DNA of 64,000 bases from Candidatus Hydrogenedens sp. (GCA_012522755.1 JAAYJV010000175.1:28924-92923); one strand, 5' to 3'; shown: positions 15,241 to 25,500, numbered from the stretch's first letter. Numbers and translations are program-made. Notes: generated by a model from the sequence alone, not told the origin.

Positions 15241-17615
15241 CCATGTCTTTTGATCCTGCAAAAGTGGAAGCCATTCTGGAGCGGACCGGCCGCCGTGCCG
15301 ATGCCCTCATTGCCGTGCTCCATGCCCTGCAGGAAGAATATCAGTATTTGCCTGAGGAGGCGCTGCAATATCTCTGTGCCCACTCGGAAATGACCCCGGC
15401 CGCTGTGGAAAGCGTGGTCTCCTTTTTCCCGGGCTTCCGCCGGAAACCTACAGGGGAACACACCATCAGTGTTTGTGATGGCACAGCCTGTCATGTCAAA
15501 GGCGCGGCTGCAATTTATGATGCCGTGGCTGAAAGTCTGGCTCTCCCGCCAGGCGAGGATACTGATGCGGAAGGACGTTTCACTCTGCGGAAAGTAGCCT
15601 GTCTCGGCTGCTGCACCCTGGCTCCGGCTGTGCAGATTGACGAGGTCACCTATGGCCATGTCCAGTCTGACGGTATTGACGCCATGCTCCAGGACTTTTT
15701 GAAGAATGCAGCCAATCCTCAGCAGCGTGAGACAGCACCGCCTTCTGAATCTGATGGCACTTCCGGAGAAATCCGCATCGGTCTCGGCTCCTGTTGTGTT
15801 GCCGGGGGCAGCGAGAAGGTGCGGGCCGCCCTGCAGAAGACTTTGCATGACCTCGGTTCCACCATCCCGGTCAAAAATGTGAGCTGTGTCGGGGTCTGTC
15901 ACCAGACGCCTCTTCTGGAAATCATTCTGCCGGGCAAAGCTCCGGCCCTCTACGCCAAAGTGCAGGCTGAAGATGTGGAGGCCATTGTGGCCAGGCACAT
16001 CCCCGCACAAAAAAAACTCTTCGCCTGGAAACGAAAAACAGCCCGCTGGTTTGAAGGACTCTATGCCTCCGACAGTGTCAGAAAACCTCAGGACTATGCC
16101 CTGGATGTGGAAGGGGAGTCCATGGCTGCTTTTCTCAAAGGGCAATGCCGTCTGGCTACGGAATATTGCGGCGAAATCAATCCTCTCGATCTGGACGAAT
16201 ATATCAGACTGGGCGGCTTCAGCGCTTTTGAGAGCTGTCTCAATGCTCTGAAGAGTGATTCTGATGGAAACGGGACTGTGCATGAAAAGATCATAAAGGA
16301 GATCGAGGCCAGCGGCTTGCGTGGCCGCGGGGGAGCCGGTTTCCCTGTAGCGAAAAAATGGCGGGTTGTCCGTGCGGCCCGGAGCGAGAGAAAATATGTC
16401 ATCTGCAACGGTGACGAAGGAGACCCCGGTGCGTTCATGGATCGTATGATCCTGGAGTCTTATCCTTTCCGGGTCATAGAAGGCATGCTCATCGCCGCAC
16501 TGGCCACAGATGGGCTGGAAGGTATTTTCTATATCCGTGCCGAGTACCCGCTGGCTGTGGAACGGGTCACAGAGGCCCTGAAGCGTTGCCGTGAAGCCGG
16601 GTATCTGGGCGACAGCATCTGCGACTCTTCTTTTTCATTTCAGATCCGCGTTGTTCAGGGCGCCGGTGCCTTTATCTGCGGTGAGGAGACGGCGCTCATC
16701 GCCTCCGTGGAAGGCCGACGGGGTACCCCTTCCTTGCGCCCGCCCTACCCGGCGCAAAAGGGAGTCTATGGCAGCCCGACCCTGGTGAACAATACGGAAA
16801 CGCTGGCTCTCGTTCCCTGGATCATGCGCCACGGTGCCGAGGCCTTTTCAAAGCTGGGCACGGAGAAAAGCGCCGGAACCAAAGTCTTTTCTCTGGCCGG
16901 AAAGATTGTTCGCGGCGGATTGATAGAAGTGCCCATGGGCATGAGTGTGGGTGCCATTGTGGAAGATATCGGCGGCGGCGTGGCTGATGGCCGCAAACTG
17001 AAGGCCGTGCAGATCGGAGGCCCCTCGGGTGGCTGTATCCCCGCATCGCTGGCCCATACTCCTGTGGATTATGAAGCGCTGACGGAAGCGGGCGCCATGA
17101 TGGGTTCCGGCGGCTTTGTCGTTCTCGATGAAAGCGACTGCATGGTCGAAATGACCCAATACTTTCTCTCCTTCACCCAGTTGGAAAGCTGTGGTAAATG
17201 CACGCCCTGCCGGGTAGGCTCCAAACGGATGCTGGAAATCCTGGATCGTCTTTGTGCCGGTGAAGGAAAAGCAGGCGATATTGAACAGCTCCTGGAACTG
17301 GCCGACATCATGAAAAGCATGAGCCTCTGCGGTCTGGGCAAAACAGCGCCCAATCCCGTCTTGACGGCACTGCGCTATTTCAGAGAGGAATTCGAAGCCC
17401 ATATCAACGGAAAGTGTCCGGCCGGAAAGTGCAAGGCTCTCATCCATTATTACATTACCGATGATTGTATAGGCTGTACAAAATGCGCTCAGGTATGCCC
17501 TTCCGGCGCCATCGCAATGAAGCCCTATGAAGTGCATCACATCGATGACGACTTGTGTGTGCGCTGCGGCGAATGCTATCAGATCTGTCCTGTTGATTCA
17601 GTGAAGGTGGAATAA
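15237..17615 (+). CDS. NuoE-NuoF-ferredoxin fusion, NADH-binding electron bifurcation/hydrogenase-type subunit
   Basis: 792 aa, started at the ATG overlapping the previous stop. Domains: NuoE-like thioredoxin fold with its [2Fe-2S] ligands CDGTAC and CLGCC (about 1-150); a second thioredoxin-like [2Fe-2S] domain with GSCC and CVGVC (about 180-265), as in HydB/HndC; the NuoF core with RGRGGAGFPVAKKW, CNGDEGDPGAFMDR (FMN/NADH) and GAGAFICGEETALIAS; an SLBB region; ESCGKCTPCR for the [4Fe-4S] N3 cluster; and a C-terminal 2 x [4Fe-4S] ferredoxin (CIGCTKCAQVCP, CVRCGECYQICP). It should exchange electrons between NADH and iron-sulfur carriers in the cytoplasm. No H-cluster subunit or Complex I membrane arm is present. 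Confidence 0.88.
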   Translation: MTMSFDPAKVEAILERTGRRADALIAVLHALQEEYQYLPEEALQYLCAHSEMTPAAVESVVSFFPGFRRKPTGEHTISVCDGTACHVKGAAAIYDAVAESLALPPGEDTDAEGRFTLRKVACLGCCTLAPAVQIDEVTYGHVQSDGIDAMLQDFLKNAANPQQRETAPPSESDGTSGEIRIGLGSCCVAGGSEKVRAALQKTLHDLGSTIPVKNVSCVGVCHQTPLLEIILPGKAPALYAKVQAEDVEAIVARHIPAQKKLFAWKRKTARWFEGLYASDSVRKPQDYALDVEGESMAAFLKGQCRLATEYCGEINPLDLDEYIRLGGFSAFESCLNALKSDSDGNGTVHEKIIKEIEASGLRGRGGAGFPVAKKWRVVRAARSERKYVICNGDEGDPGAFMDRMILESYPFRVIEGMLIAALATDGLEGIFYIRAEYPLAVERVTEALKRCREAGYLGDSICDSSFSFQIRVVQGAGAFICGEETALIASVEGRRGTPSLRPPYPAQKGVYGSPTLVNNTETLALVPWIMRHGAEAFSKLGTEKSAGTKVFSLAGKIVRGGLIEVPMGMSVGAIVEDIGGGVADGRKLKAVQIGGPSGGCIPASLAHTPVDYEALTEAGAMMGSGGFVVLDESDCMVEMTQYFLSFTQLESCGKCTPCRVGSKRMLEILDRLCAGEGKAGDIEQLLELADIMKSMSLCGLGKTAPNPVLTALRYFREEFEAHINGKCPAGKCKALIHYYITDDCIGCTKCAQVCPSGAIAMKPYEVHHIDDDLCVRCGECYQICPVDSVKVE

Positions 17616-17619
17616 GTTT

Positions 17620-19089
17620 ATGATTCACATGCAAATAAACGGACAATCGGTGGAAGTGCCTGAAGGCACGACCCTGCTTCAGGCGGCGCAAAAGACCGGT
17701 GCCCATATTCCCACCCTCTGCCATGCCCCCGGGCTGCCTGCACAGACTTCCTGCATGGTCTGTGTAGTGGAAGAACGCAGGACAGGCCGACTTGTGCCCT
17801 CCTGTTCCGTGCTGGCTGAAGAGGGCCAGGATATCTGGACCCACACAAAAGAAGTGCATGAAGCCCGGCGGCGTATTCTCGAACTGCTCTTGAGCGAGCA
17901 TGCCGGTGATTGTGAGGCCCCTTGCCGTCGTCTCTGTCCGGCCGGGTTGAATATTCCTCTCATGCTCCGCTGTATCGCCCGGGGCGAAGATGCGGAAGCG
18001 GCCCGGATCGCTGCAGCGGATCTGACGCTTCCCCTCGTCCTGGGCTGGGTATGTCACCATCCCTGCGAGGCGGGGTGCAGGCGCAAGGTTCATGACAGCT
18101 CTGTAGCCATACGGGAGATGCATCGTCAGGCGGCGGATCATTTTCTGCAGAAAGAAGAAAGCTATTTTTCTGTCACTGCTTCCCAATTTCCCGGAGTCGC
18201 TGTTGTCGGTTCCGGACCGGCTGGACTGGCCGCAGCCTGGACCTTGAATCAATGGGGTTTTGACGTGCATGTCTTTGAAAAAGAAGCCCGTCCCGGCGGC
18301 ATGCTCCGTGCCTACAGTGAAGAAGAATTACCCGGCCATGTTCTGGATCGGGAACTGGCGGCTTATACCCGGGCCGGAATACACTTTCACTGTAATACCC
18401 ATGTGGACCATGACCGGCTCCAGGCCTTGCGCCGGGACTATAAAGCTCTTGTTGTCGCCTGCAGAGAACTCGGGGAAGGACGCAACGATCTGCTGTGCGC
18501 TTTCGATGAGAAATATCCTGTCCGCTCTGTACGTTCCGGAAAAGAGGCCGCCTTCCAGGTGCTCAAAGACTTCAACCGGGATGAGATCCCCGGCGACTCG
18601 GCCTATGATTCACGGCTGGGACGGATCACAAAAGAGGACATTGAGCACTACATGGAAAACAGGGTGTCCCCTGAAGTGATGGAACGGGGACGAACTCCCG
18701 ATGATGCGAAAGCCGAAGCGGAACGTTGTCTTCATTGCGATTGTCATGCGCCCCTGTCCTGCAAGCTCCGGCATTATGCCACGGAGTATGAAGCCCGTCC
18801 CCAGGCCTGGCGGGGTACAGCACGACCGCCTGTGCCCGGGCTTGCCAAAGACGGCACCCTTTTATTTGATGCCGGTAAATGCATAAAATGTGGGTTGTGT
18901 ATAGAAGTCGCGAAAAGTCACGGCGATTTGCCCGGATTGTCCTTTACAGGCCGGGGCTTTGATACCAGGGTTACAGTGCCTTTCGATGCGCCCCTGTTGA
19001 AAGCACTTTCCCGTTCAGCATCGGAATGCGTATCTGTCTGTCCCACGGGCGCCCTGGCTTTTTCGGATCAGGAGGAGATGTTGTCATGA
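17620..19089 (+). CDS. 2Fe-2S ferredoxin / truncated GltD-like FAD protein fusion
   Basis: 489 aa. Residues 1-75 are a NuoG/HydA-type [2Fe-2S] domain (CHAPGLPAQTSCMVC, CSVLA). Residues about 85-165 match the GltD-type two-cluster domain (CEAPCRRLCPAG, CHHPCEAGCRR). FAD binding is seen in VAVVGSGPAGLAAAWTL (about 191-207) and FEKEARPGGMLR. The second dinucleotide domain with GGGNVA, which binds NADPH in GltD and SfrB, is absent: the chain passes from VVACRELGEG almost straight to the GKEAAFQVLKDF region that normally follows it. The C-terminus has CIKCGLC and CVSVCP. NAD binding is therefore probably left to the preceding NuoF-like partner. AAGGTGG precedes the ATG by about 9 bases. Confidence 0.85.
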   Translation: MIHMQINGQSVEVPEGTTLLQAAQKTGAHIPTLCHAPGLPAQTSCMVCVVEERRTGRLVPSCSVLAEEGQDIWTHTKEVHEARRRILELLLSEHAGDCEAPCRRLCPAGLNIPLMLRCIARGEDAEAARIAAADLTLPLVLGWVCHHPCEAGCRRKVHDSSVAIREMHRQAADHFLQKEESYFSVTASQFPGVAVVGSGPAGLAAAWTLNQWGFDVHVFEKEARPGGMLRAYSEEELPGHVLDRELAAYTRAGIHFHCNTHVDHDRLQALRRDYKALVVACRELGEGRNDLLCAFDEKYPVRSVRSGKEAAFQVLKDFNRDEIPGDSAYDSRLGRITKEDIEHYMENRVSPEVMERGRTPDDAKAEAERCLHCDCHAPLSCKLRHYATEYEARPQAWRGTARPPVPGLAKDGTLLFDAGKCIKCGLCIEVAKSHGDLPGLSFTGRGFDTRVTVPFDAPLLKALSRSASECVSVCPTGALAFSDQEEMLS

Positions 19090-20387
19090 AAATAGTTCAT
19101 ATTGTCCCCGGCAGTGGCGGAACGTTTTATTGCCAGAACTGCCTGCGTGATACAGCCATTGTCCGGGCGTTGCGCGAAGAAGGACATGATGTGCTGCTCA
19201 CACCCATGTACCTGCCTCTCTTTGCCGATGATGCAACTCTGGCTGAGGAAGTGCCTGTTTTCTTCGGAGGTATCAACGTCTATCTTCAGCAGCGTTTCCC
19301 CATTTTCCGGAAGACACCCGCCTGGCTCGACCGGCTTTTTGATGCCTCCTGGTTGCTCCGTATGGCGGCGAAACAGGAAAGCTCTACCAGCGCCCGGGAT
19401 CTGGGACCCATGACCCTGTCCATGTTGCAGGGCGATGCCGGCAACCAGTCCAAGGAAGTGGCCCGGCTCATTCATTGGCTCAAAGAGCAGGAAAAGCCCG
19501 ACGCTGTTCATTTGTCCAATGCCCTCTTGCTGGGCCTGGCGCCACAGTTGAAGGCTGGTCTGGACTGTCCTGTTTTCTGTACGCTGCAGGATGAAGACAC
19601 CTGGGTTGACGTCATGCCGGCCGATGAGGGCGAAGCCTGTTGGCAAGCCATGGCCCGGGCCGGTGAATCGGTGGATGCTTTCGTCGCCGTCAGTCAGTGG
19701 TATGCCGATAAAGTCCGGGAAAAGATGGCCATCCCTCCTGAAAAACTGAAGATGATTTATCTCGGCGTGGACAATGACACATCACAAGCGGCGGAACTCC
19801 CCTTTGATCCCCCTGTGATCGGCTATCTCTCCAGGCTCGCACCGGGTCAGGGACTGGATCTGCTGATTGATGCTTTTATCGCCCTGAAAAAAAAGCCCGA
19901 ATTCGCAACGCTCCGACTCCGTGCGACAGGGGGTATTACATCGGCTTATCGCAAGTTCATTGAAGATATGAAAAAGAAACTCCGCCGCGAAAATATGCTG
20001 GACGATGTGGACTTTCTCGAAGACTTCGGCAAAGAGGAGCGGCGGAAGTTTCTGCGTTCACTCACCTTGCTCTCTGTTCCCGCTCCTGAGGGTGAGGCTT
20101 TCGGTGCTTTCATTCTCGAAGCACTGGCCAACGGCGTACCTGTAGTGCAACCGGCTGCCGGTGCTTTCCCCGAAGTGGTGCAGGAGACAGGAGGTGGTAT
20201 TATCTACGATCCTCAGCAACCCGGTGCTTATGAAGAGGCGCTGGCGTCACTCTTGTCAGATCCTGAAAAAGCCATCGCTCTGGGCGAGACGGGACGGAAT
20301 GCCGTTGAAAGCCGTTTTAATATACAGACCATGGCTCGCAGCCTGGCCAGCCTCTATGAGGAATGTCTGGACAGAGCCGCTGACTGA
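19086..20387 (+). CDS. Family 4-type glycosyltransferase within the redox operon
   Basis: 433 aa from ATG 19086, which overlaps the previous stop. The N-terminal KIVHIVPGSGGTFYCQNC is the glycine-rich acceptor loop of GT-B enzymes with an unusual CxxC. The C-terminal half has PPVIGYLSRLAPGQGLDLLI and the donor-site motif EGEAFGAFILEALANG (E-x7-E, about 341-356), so the catalytic machinery looks intact. Being coupled to an electron-transfer gene suggests co-production with the envelope redox proteins, perhaps to glycosylate an envelope component; that is only context. A weak hairpin (20391-20431) separates it from the next gene. Confidence 0.82.
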   Translation: MKIVHIVPGSGGTFYCQNCLRDTAIVRALREEGHDVLLTPMYLPLFADDATLAEEVPVFFGGINVYLQQRFPIFRKTPAWLDRLFDASWLLRMAAKQESSTSARDLGPMTLSMLQGDAGNQSKEVARLIHWLKEQEKPDAVHLSNALLLGLAPQLKAGLDCPVFCTLQDEDTWVDVMPADEGEACWQAMARAGESVDAFVAVSQWYADKVREKMAIPPEKLKMIYLGVDNDTSQAAELPFDPPVIGYLSRLAPGQGLDLLIDAFIALKKKPEFATLRLRATGGITSAYRKFIEDMKKKLRRENMLDDVDFLEDFGKEERRKFLRSLTLLSVPAPEGEAFGAFILEALANGVPVVQPAAGAFPEVVQETGGGIIYDPQQPGAYEEALASLLSDPEKAIALGETGRNAVESRFNIQTMARSLASLYEECLDRAAD

Positions 20388-20451
20388 TCGAGCCGGGAAC
20401 TGCTCTGAAGGAGTACACAACTCTTCCGGCTGAAAACAGATGGAGGAATCC

Positions 20452-21819
20452 ATGAAAAAAACAATCTCCTCATTTTCCTTTGTAATCTTTCTGATCGCCC
20501 TGACGCTGCTCTTTCTCATGATCAAGAAAAAAGAACTGGAACAGCAGCCTCCGACGCCAGAACCCGTACAGGCGAGCGAGGCCGCCCCGGAATGGATCCC
20601 CGAGGAGGAAGACAATACCTCCGCTCTGGCTCCCGCACCGACGCATCTCAGCGCATTTCCCGATCTTCATATCCCCGGGCCGGAAGATTATGTCTGGGAA
20701 GACAACTTCTGGAACAGTTATCACGGGCCCTCTGAACTCACAGGTCACGCCGATTTCCTGCTGCCCGCCAGTCTTTCGCCGCTCTGGCAGATCCAGGCGG
20801 AAGCGGCCGTCTATGGAACGCCTGTATATGCGGAAGGCCTTCTTTTCTTTGCGAATATCCAGGGTGGTGTATTTGCCGTGACCCGGGAGGGAGACATTCT
20901 TTGGAATGTCCGTGTCATCAGCGGCGAACGAAGTGACGGAACGACACGCTATGCTTCCTTTGAAGCGCCCATGCTTTATCTGGAGGATCGCATCTTCGCC
21001 TGCGATGACAGCGGGCTTGTGGTGGCATTCATCGCTGAAACAGGCGAAGAGATCTGGCGCCGCTTTCTGGATATTTCCGTGCTGGGCTCGCCCAACTATC
21101 AGATCAGGACGGGGGAAGACGGTTCCTCCGAAATATTCATCTATATCATTGATCAGGCTTCGGGTGCCTTGCACTGTCTGAAGGGCGAGACGGGCGAAGT
21201 GGCCTGGGTATCTTCCACAGAAGTGGGCCGTTGCGATGCCACCCCCGGCGTGAGCGGCGACTTTGTCGTCTTCGGAAGCTGTGCCTCGGCACTCCATGTT
21301 TTTTCCAGTCGCACAGGCGAGCTCTTGCATGATCTGGAGCTGGGCAATGATTCGCAGGTGGCCTCCGGCGTGGCGCTCGTTGACGGTAAAGGTCTTTCCG
21401 GAAGCAGAGACGGCAGTCTGGTTCTCATGGATCTCAATGAGGGGAAACGCGTCTGGACAACGGAACTGTCCCGGGACGAAATCTTTTCCACACCGGCCGT
21501 CTCCGGAAACTGGGTTGTCGTCGGTGACGAAGACGGCAATCTCTTCGCCGTGCATCTGGTCACGGGCGAGATCATCTGGAAGACTCAGCTGGATGGGCCC
21601 ATACAATCACCTGTTATTCTTCGGGACAAGGTGGCTGTTTCCGTGGACGGGCTGCTCTATCTGCTGCGACTGGATACCGGTGAAACCTTGTGGTCTTATG
21701 AACTGAGCGATGAAATCACTTCGCCCTGTGTGGCTGGCAAGGCCATCGTGGTGGGCAGCAGTGATGCAACGGTTACAGCCTTTGCCGGAAATGATGAAGG
21801 GGATTCCTTTCATGACTGA
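20452..21819 (+). CDS. Membrane-anchored PQQ-like beta-propeller protein 4
   Basis: 455 aa from ATG 20452, with GGAGG 5 bases upstream. A single N-terminal membrane helix (SFSFVIFLIALTLLFLMI), a Pro/Glu-rich linker to about residue 65, then a regular eight-blade-like propeller with AVTREGDILWNV, AFIAETGEEIWRRF, CLKGETGEVAWVS, VFSSRTGELLHDL, MDLNEGKRVWTT and AVHLVTGEIIWKT. The blades resemble BamB-like proteins more than the dehydrogenase-type propellers upstream. Its stop overlaps the start of the LolD-like ATPase by 8 bases, so it may work with that transporter in the envelope. Confidence 0.82.
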   Translation: MKKTISSFSFVIFLIALTLLFLMIKKKELEQQPPTPEPVQASEAAPEWIPEEEDNTSALAPAPTHLSAFPDLHIPGPEDYVWEDNFWNSYHGPSELTGHADFLLPASLSPLWQIQAEAAVYGTPVYAEGLLFFANIQGGVFAVTREGDILWNVRVISGERSDGTTRYASFEAPMLYLEDRIFACDDSGLVVAFIAETGEEIWRRFLDISVLGSPNYQIRTGEDGSSEIFIYIIDQASGALHCLKGETGEVAWVSSTEVGRCDATPGVSGDFVVFGSCASALHVFSSRTGELLHDLELGNDSQVASGVALVDGKGLSGSRDGSLVLMDLNEGKRVWTTELSRDEIFSTPAVSGNWVVVGDEDGNLFAVHLVTGEIIWKTQLDGPIQSPVILRDKVAVSVDGLLYLLRLDTGETLWSYELSDEITSPCVAGKAIVVGSSDATVTAFAGNDEGDSFHD

Positions 21820-22504
21820 ACAGCATCCGCCTTTTCTCATGGAATTGAAGAGCCTGACCCGTTCCTATGCGGGTACAGCGGGGGATATTGACGTGCTCAA
21901 AGGCGTGGATTTGAAGATCCAGGCGGGTGAAAGTATTGCCATCGTCGGGCCCTCGGGATGCGGGAAGAGCACACTCCTCAATTGCATGGGCGGGCTGGAC
22001 AGGCCCGATTCCGGAGAGATCCTTTTCAAAGGTCAATCCCTTTCCGGATACAGCGCAAAAGAACTGGCTCGCTTCAGAAATAAAGAAGTCGCCTTTGTCC
22101 TTCAGCAGCATCATTTATTGCCGCAATGCACCGTACTGGAAAATGTGCTCATCCCGACGCTGGTCGCCCGGGAGCGGGGGGGAGCTTACGAGCGGGCTCT
22201 TGCACTTCTGGAAGAGGTGGGACTGGGCGAGCGGCTTCATCACCGGCCCCAGGAACTCTCCGGCGGCGAATGTCAGCGTGTCGCCGTGGTGCGCGCTTTG
22301 ATCAACAGGCCCGGACTGCTTCTTGCCGATGAGCCCACGGGATCGTTGAACGAAGAGAACGCTTTCATGCTCGTCGATCTTCTGCTCCACTTGAATCGTG
22401 AACAGGGCATGGCGCTGGTTATGGTCACCCATTCACTGGCCCTGGCCGAGCGTCTCAGTCGGCTCTGTCGCCTCCATGACGGGAAGCTGGAAGAGCAGCC
22501 ATGA
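21812..22504 (+). CDS. LolD/MacB-type ABC transporter ATP-binding protein
   Basis: 230 aa from ATG 21812, preceded by AAGGGG. Walker A GPSGCGKST at 46-54, Q-loop region VLQQHHLLP, signature LSGGECQR near 149, Walker B LLLADEPTGSLN, and the H-loop in VMVTHS. Length and motifs place it in the LolD/MacB (type VII, mechanotransmitting) group that pairs with FtsX-like permeases. Substrate could be lipoproteins or another envelope-anchored cargo. Its stop overlaps the permease start (ATGA), and the upstream overlap with propeller 4 ties the three together. Confidence 0.92.
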   Translation: MTEQHPPFLMELKSLTRSYAGTAGDIDVLKGVDLKIQAGESIAIVGPSGCGKSTLLNCMGGLDRPDSGEILFKGQSLSGYSAKELARFRNKEVAFVLQQHHLLPQCTVLENVLIPTLVARERGGAYERALALLEEVGLGERLHHRPQELSGGECQRVAVVRALINRPGLLLADEPTGSLNEENAFMLVDLLLHLNREQGMALVMVTHSLALAERLSRLCRLHDGKLEEQP

Positions 22505-25500
22505 GAAAGCTCTCTATACCGTGGGTAGCCTGGCGGGGCCTCTGCTATCACTGGCGTATTCACAGCGGTGTTTTTCTGGGTATTCTTCTCTCCACAGCCA
22601 TTGTGACGGGCGCCCTGATCCTCGGCGATTCAGCCCGGCATACCCTGCATTCCATCGCCCTGAGCCGTCTTGCCGGCGCTTCTTATGCATGCTATTATCC
22701 CAATCGCTATCTGAAGGATGGGCTGGCGGAAAAACTGGGCCATGAGCTCCACAGCACTCCGGCCGCCGTCCTGCGTCTTCAGGCCATGGCGCTTCCTTCG
22801 GGCGGGGACTCAGCCACACAGACCAGGGTGAACCGGGTGCAGGTGCTGGGTGTGGACGAATCATTCTGGCTGATCACGGGAATGGAGCCGCCCCGATGGA
22901 AGCCTCAGGAAGCACTGATCAATGAGCGGCTCGCCCGTGCCTTGTCTTTGAAGGAAGGGGACAGGCTTGCCCTGCGCATTGTGAAACCCAGTCTCATGGC
23001 CTTGGACGCCCCGTTGTCACCGGGCAGCGATGAGACCGCCACCCGTGTGCAACTGAAGGTCAGGGGAATCATTGCCGATGAAGAGGGAGGCCGCTTCAAT
23101 CTGAGTAATGAGCAACGCTCTCCGTACAATATCTTTGTTCCCCGTCACTGGCTTCAGGATCTTGTTGATCTCGAAGAGAAATCCAATCTTTTTCTGGCGG
23201 GGGAAGACTGGGATGAAGCGCTCTTGCGGCGAAGGATGGCGGAGCAATGGCGCCTTCAGGATGTGGGACTGACCCTGCGTCCCATAACCGGCCGGGGCTT
23301 TCAACTGGAATCAGACCGGATTTTTCTGGAAGAGGAAGTCGTGACCGCAGCCCTGTCGGTGGATGGTGCCCGCGCGAGTCTGGCCTATCTGGTCAATTCC
23401 ATTTCCACGGAAGAATATTCAACTCCTTATTCTTTCGCTCTCGCCAATGATGTACAGGCCGATCTCAAAGACGATGAAGCGGTCGTCAATGAATGGCTTG
23501 CGGAAAAACTGCATATCCAGATCGGGGATTCCATTACAGTACGCTGGTTTGTCGTAACACCGGCCAATGAATTTGTGGAGCATTCCCGACTCTTTCAAGT
23601 GAAAACAATCCGGCCCATGGCGGAGCTCGAAAAGGAGCGTGACGCCATGCCCCTTTTTCCGGGGCTCAGCGATGTGGAAAGTTGTACAGACTGGGATGTG
23701 GGCATGCCCATGGACGAAGAAGCCCTGAAAGACAAGGACAATGAAGCCTATTGGGATGAATGGCGGCAGACACCCAAACTGTGGGTCACTCTCCCAGCCG
23801 GTCTGGAAATGTGGGGAAGCCGTTTCGGTTCTTATACAACAGTGCGTTTCCCCCCGGAGTATGAAGATGAACAAGTGCTGGAGGAAGAGATCCGTTCGAA
23901 GATTTTTCCCGAGGCACTGGGATTGCGCTTCATGCCTGTTCGTGAAGAGGCGCTCCAGTCCGTGGCCGAAGCGCTGGACCTCGGTTATCTCTTTCTGGGT
24001 ATGAGCTTCTTTCTTATTATCTCTGCACTGCTCCTTTCCGTCCTGCTCTTCAAATTCAGTCTGCAACAGCGTGCCGGTGAAATGGGTACGCTTCTGGCCC
24101 TGGGTTTTCCCGGGAGCCGCCTGCTGGGACTTTTTGCTTTGGAAGCACTCATACTGGCGCTGGCTGGAGGGGGAGCGGGAATGCTTGCAGGCACAGGCTA
24201 TGCCCGGCTGCTTCTGTTGGGACTGAGCCGGGCCTGGGCCGGAGCCGTGGCCGGGACGGAGATCCTCTTTTACCTCAAGCCCCTCACACTGTTCACAGGA
24301 TGGCTTGCGGGCACAGGACTGCCCCTGCTGGCTGTCTTCCGGATACTTCAGAGACAATGCAGCCTCCAGGCCGGCGAACTGCTTCACAGGGATTTCTCTC
24401 AGGAAAGATCCCTTCCCGCAGCTCCTGTGAAAAGCCAAAAAGGCTGGATTCTCGCACTCATCGGTCTTCTGACCGGTCTGACTGTCATGGGCACCGTCTT
24501 TATTCTGGAGCCGCCCTCCATGGCTCCCTGGTTTTTCATCACAGGCACCTGGCTGCTCACAGTGGGCATCTTCAGCTGGCGGCATTTCCTGAAGCACTAT
24601 GGACTTGCTGATAAAACAGCCTCTTTTTCTCTCAAGCATCTTGCCCTGCTTCAGCTTACGCGACGTCCCGGTCGCAATGCAGCCGCCGTCGCTCTGCTTG
24701 CCTGTGGCATCTTTCTCGCCCTTTCCGTCATCTCCATGCAGGAAGACTTGCAGAAGCATGCGGCGGAGCGCTGGTCGGGCACAGGCGGCTTTGAACTCTT
24801 CGGCGAAAGCACTGCGGCTCTCTCTGAAGCTCCCCTTTATGCGGGAATCACAGCCCAGCCCCTGCGCTACCGTCAGGGCGATGACGCCGGGTGCCTCAAT
24901 CTCAACCGTGCCGCATCGCCCCACATCTATGGAGTGGATCCGGAACTCATGAAAAAGGCCGGAGCCTTTGACTCAAAGAGGGGAGAGGAAAATATCTGGA
25001 CGTTGCTGCAACAGCCTCTGGCGGATGGAGCCATTCCCGCTCTGGTGGGAGATCGGGACACGGTCCTCTGGGGTTTGAACGCCCGTGCCCATCCTGTCAA
25101 AGGCGATACGCTCCTTTACAATGATGAATCGGGCAATGAAATCATGCTCCGTCTTGTGGGCGCTCTGCCCATGCGTCTCTCCGTATTTCAGGGAAGCCTT
25201 CTTCTTTCTCTGGAAAACTTCACAAGCCTTTTTCCCTCAGAAAGCGGTTTCCGTGCCTTCCTTTTCGATCTCGACGGCATCGAAAGCGAAGAAGCCATTC
25301 GGCTTTTGCAGCAAAAAGAAGGCAAAGCGGGCATGCACGTGGAAACTTCTCTGCAACGCCTCGAAGCTTTTTATACCGTGGAAAGAGCCTATCTCCATAT
25401 GTTCCTGCTTCTGGGCGCTCTGGGCGTGACACTCGGTGCCCTGGGGCTGGGTGTCATAACAGCCCGAAGCCGTATTGAGCGGCGCGGAGAATGGGCCATG

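Noticed and set aside
17620..19089. Considered as an [FeFe]-hydrogenase catalytic subunit
   Set aside because: It has the N-terminal [2Fe-2S] domain but none of the H-cluster cysteine motifs; the middle is a GltD-like FAD fold.
15237..19089. Considered as part of respiratory Complex I
   Set aside because: No NuoA, B, C, D, H-N genes are adjacent, and the domain fusion is of the soluble NADH-ferredoxin type.
23419..24924. 501-codon open frame on the minus strand inside the FtsX permease
   Set aside because: Lies wholly antisense to a well-supported membrane protein, has no family match, membrane pattern or ribosome site, and has the odd composition of a shadow frame.
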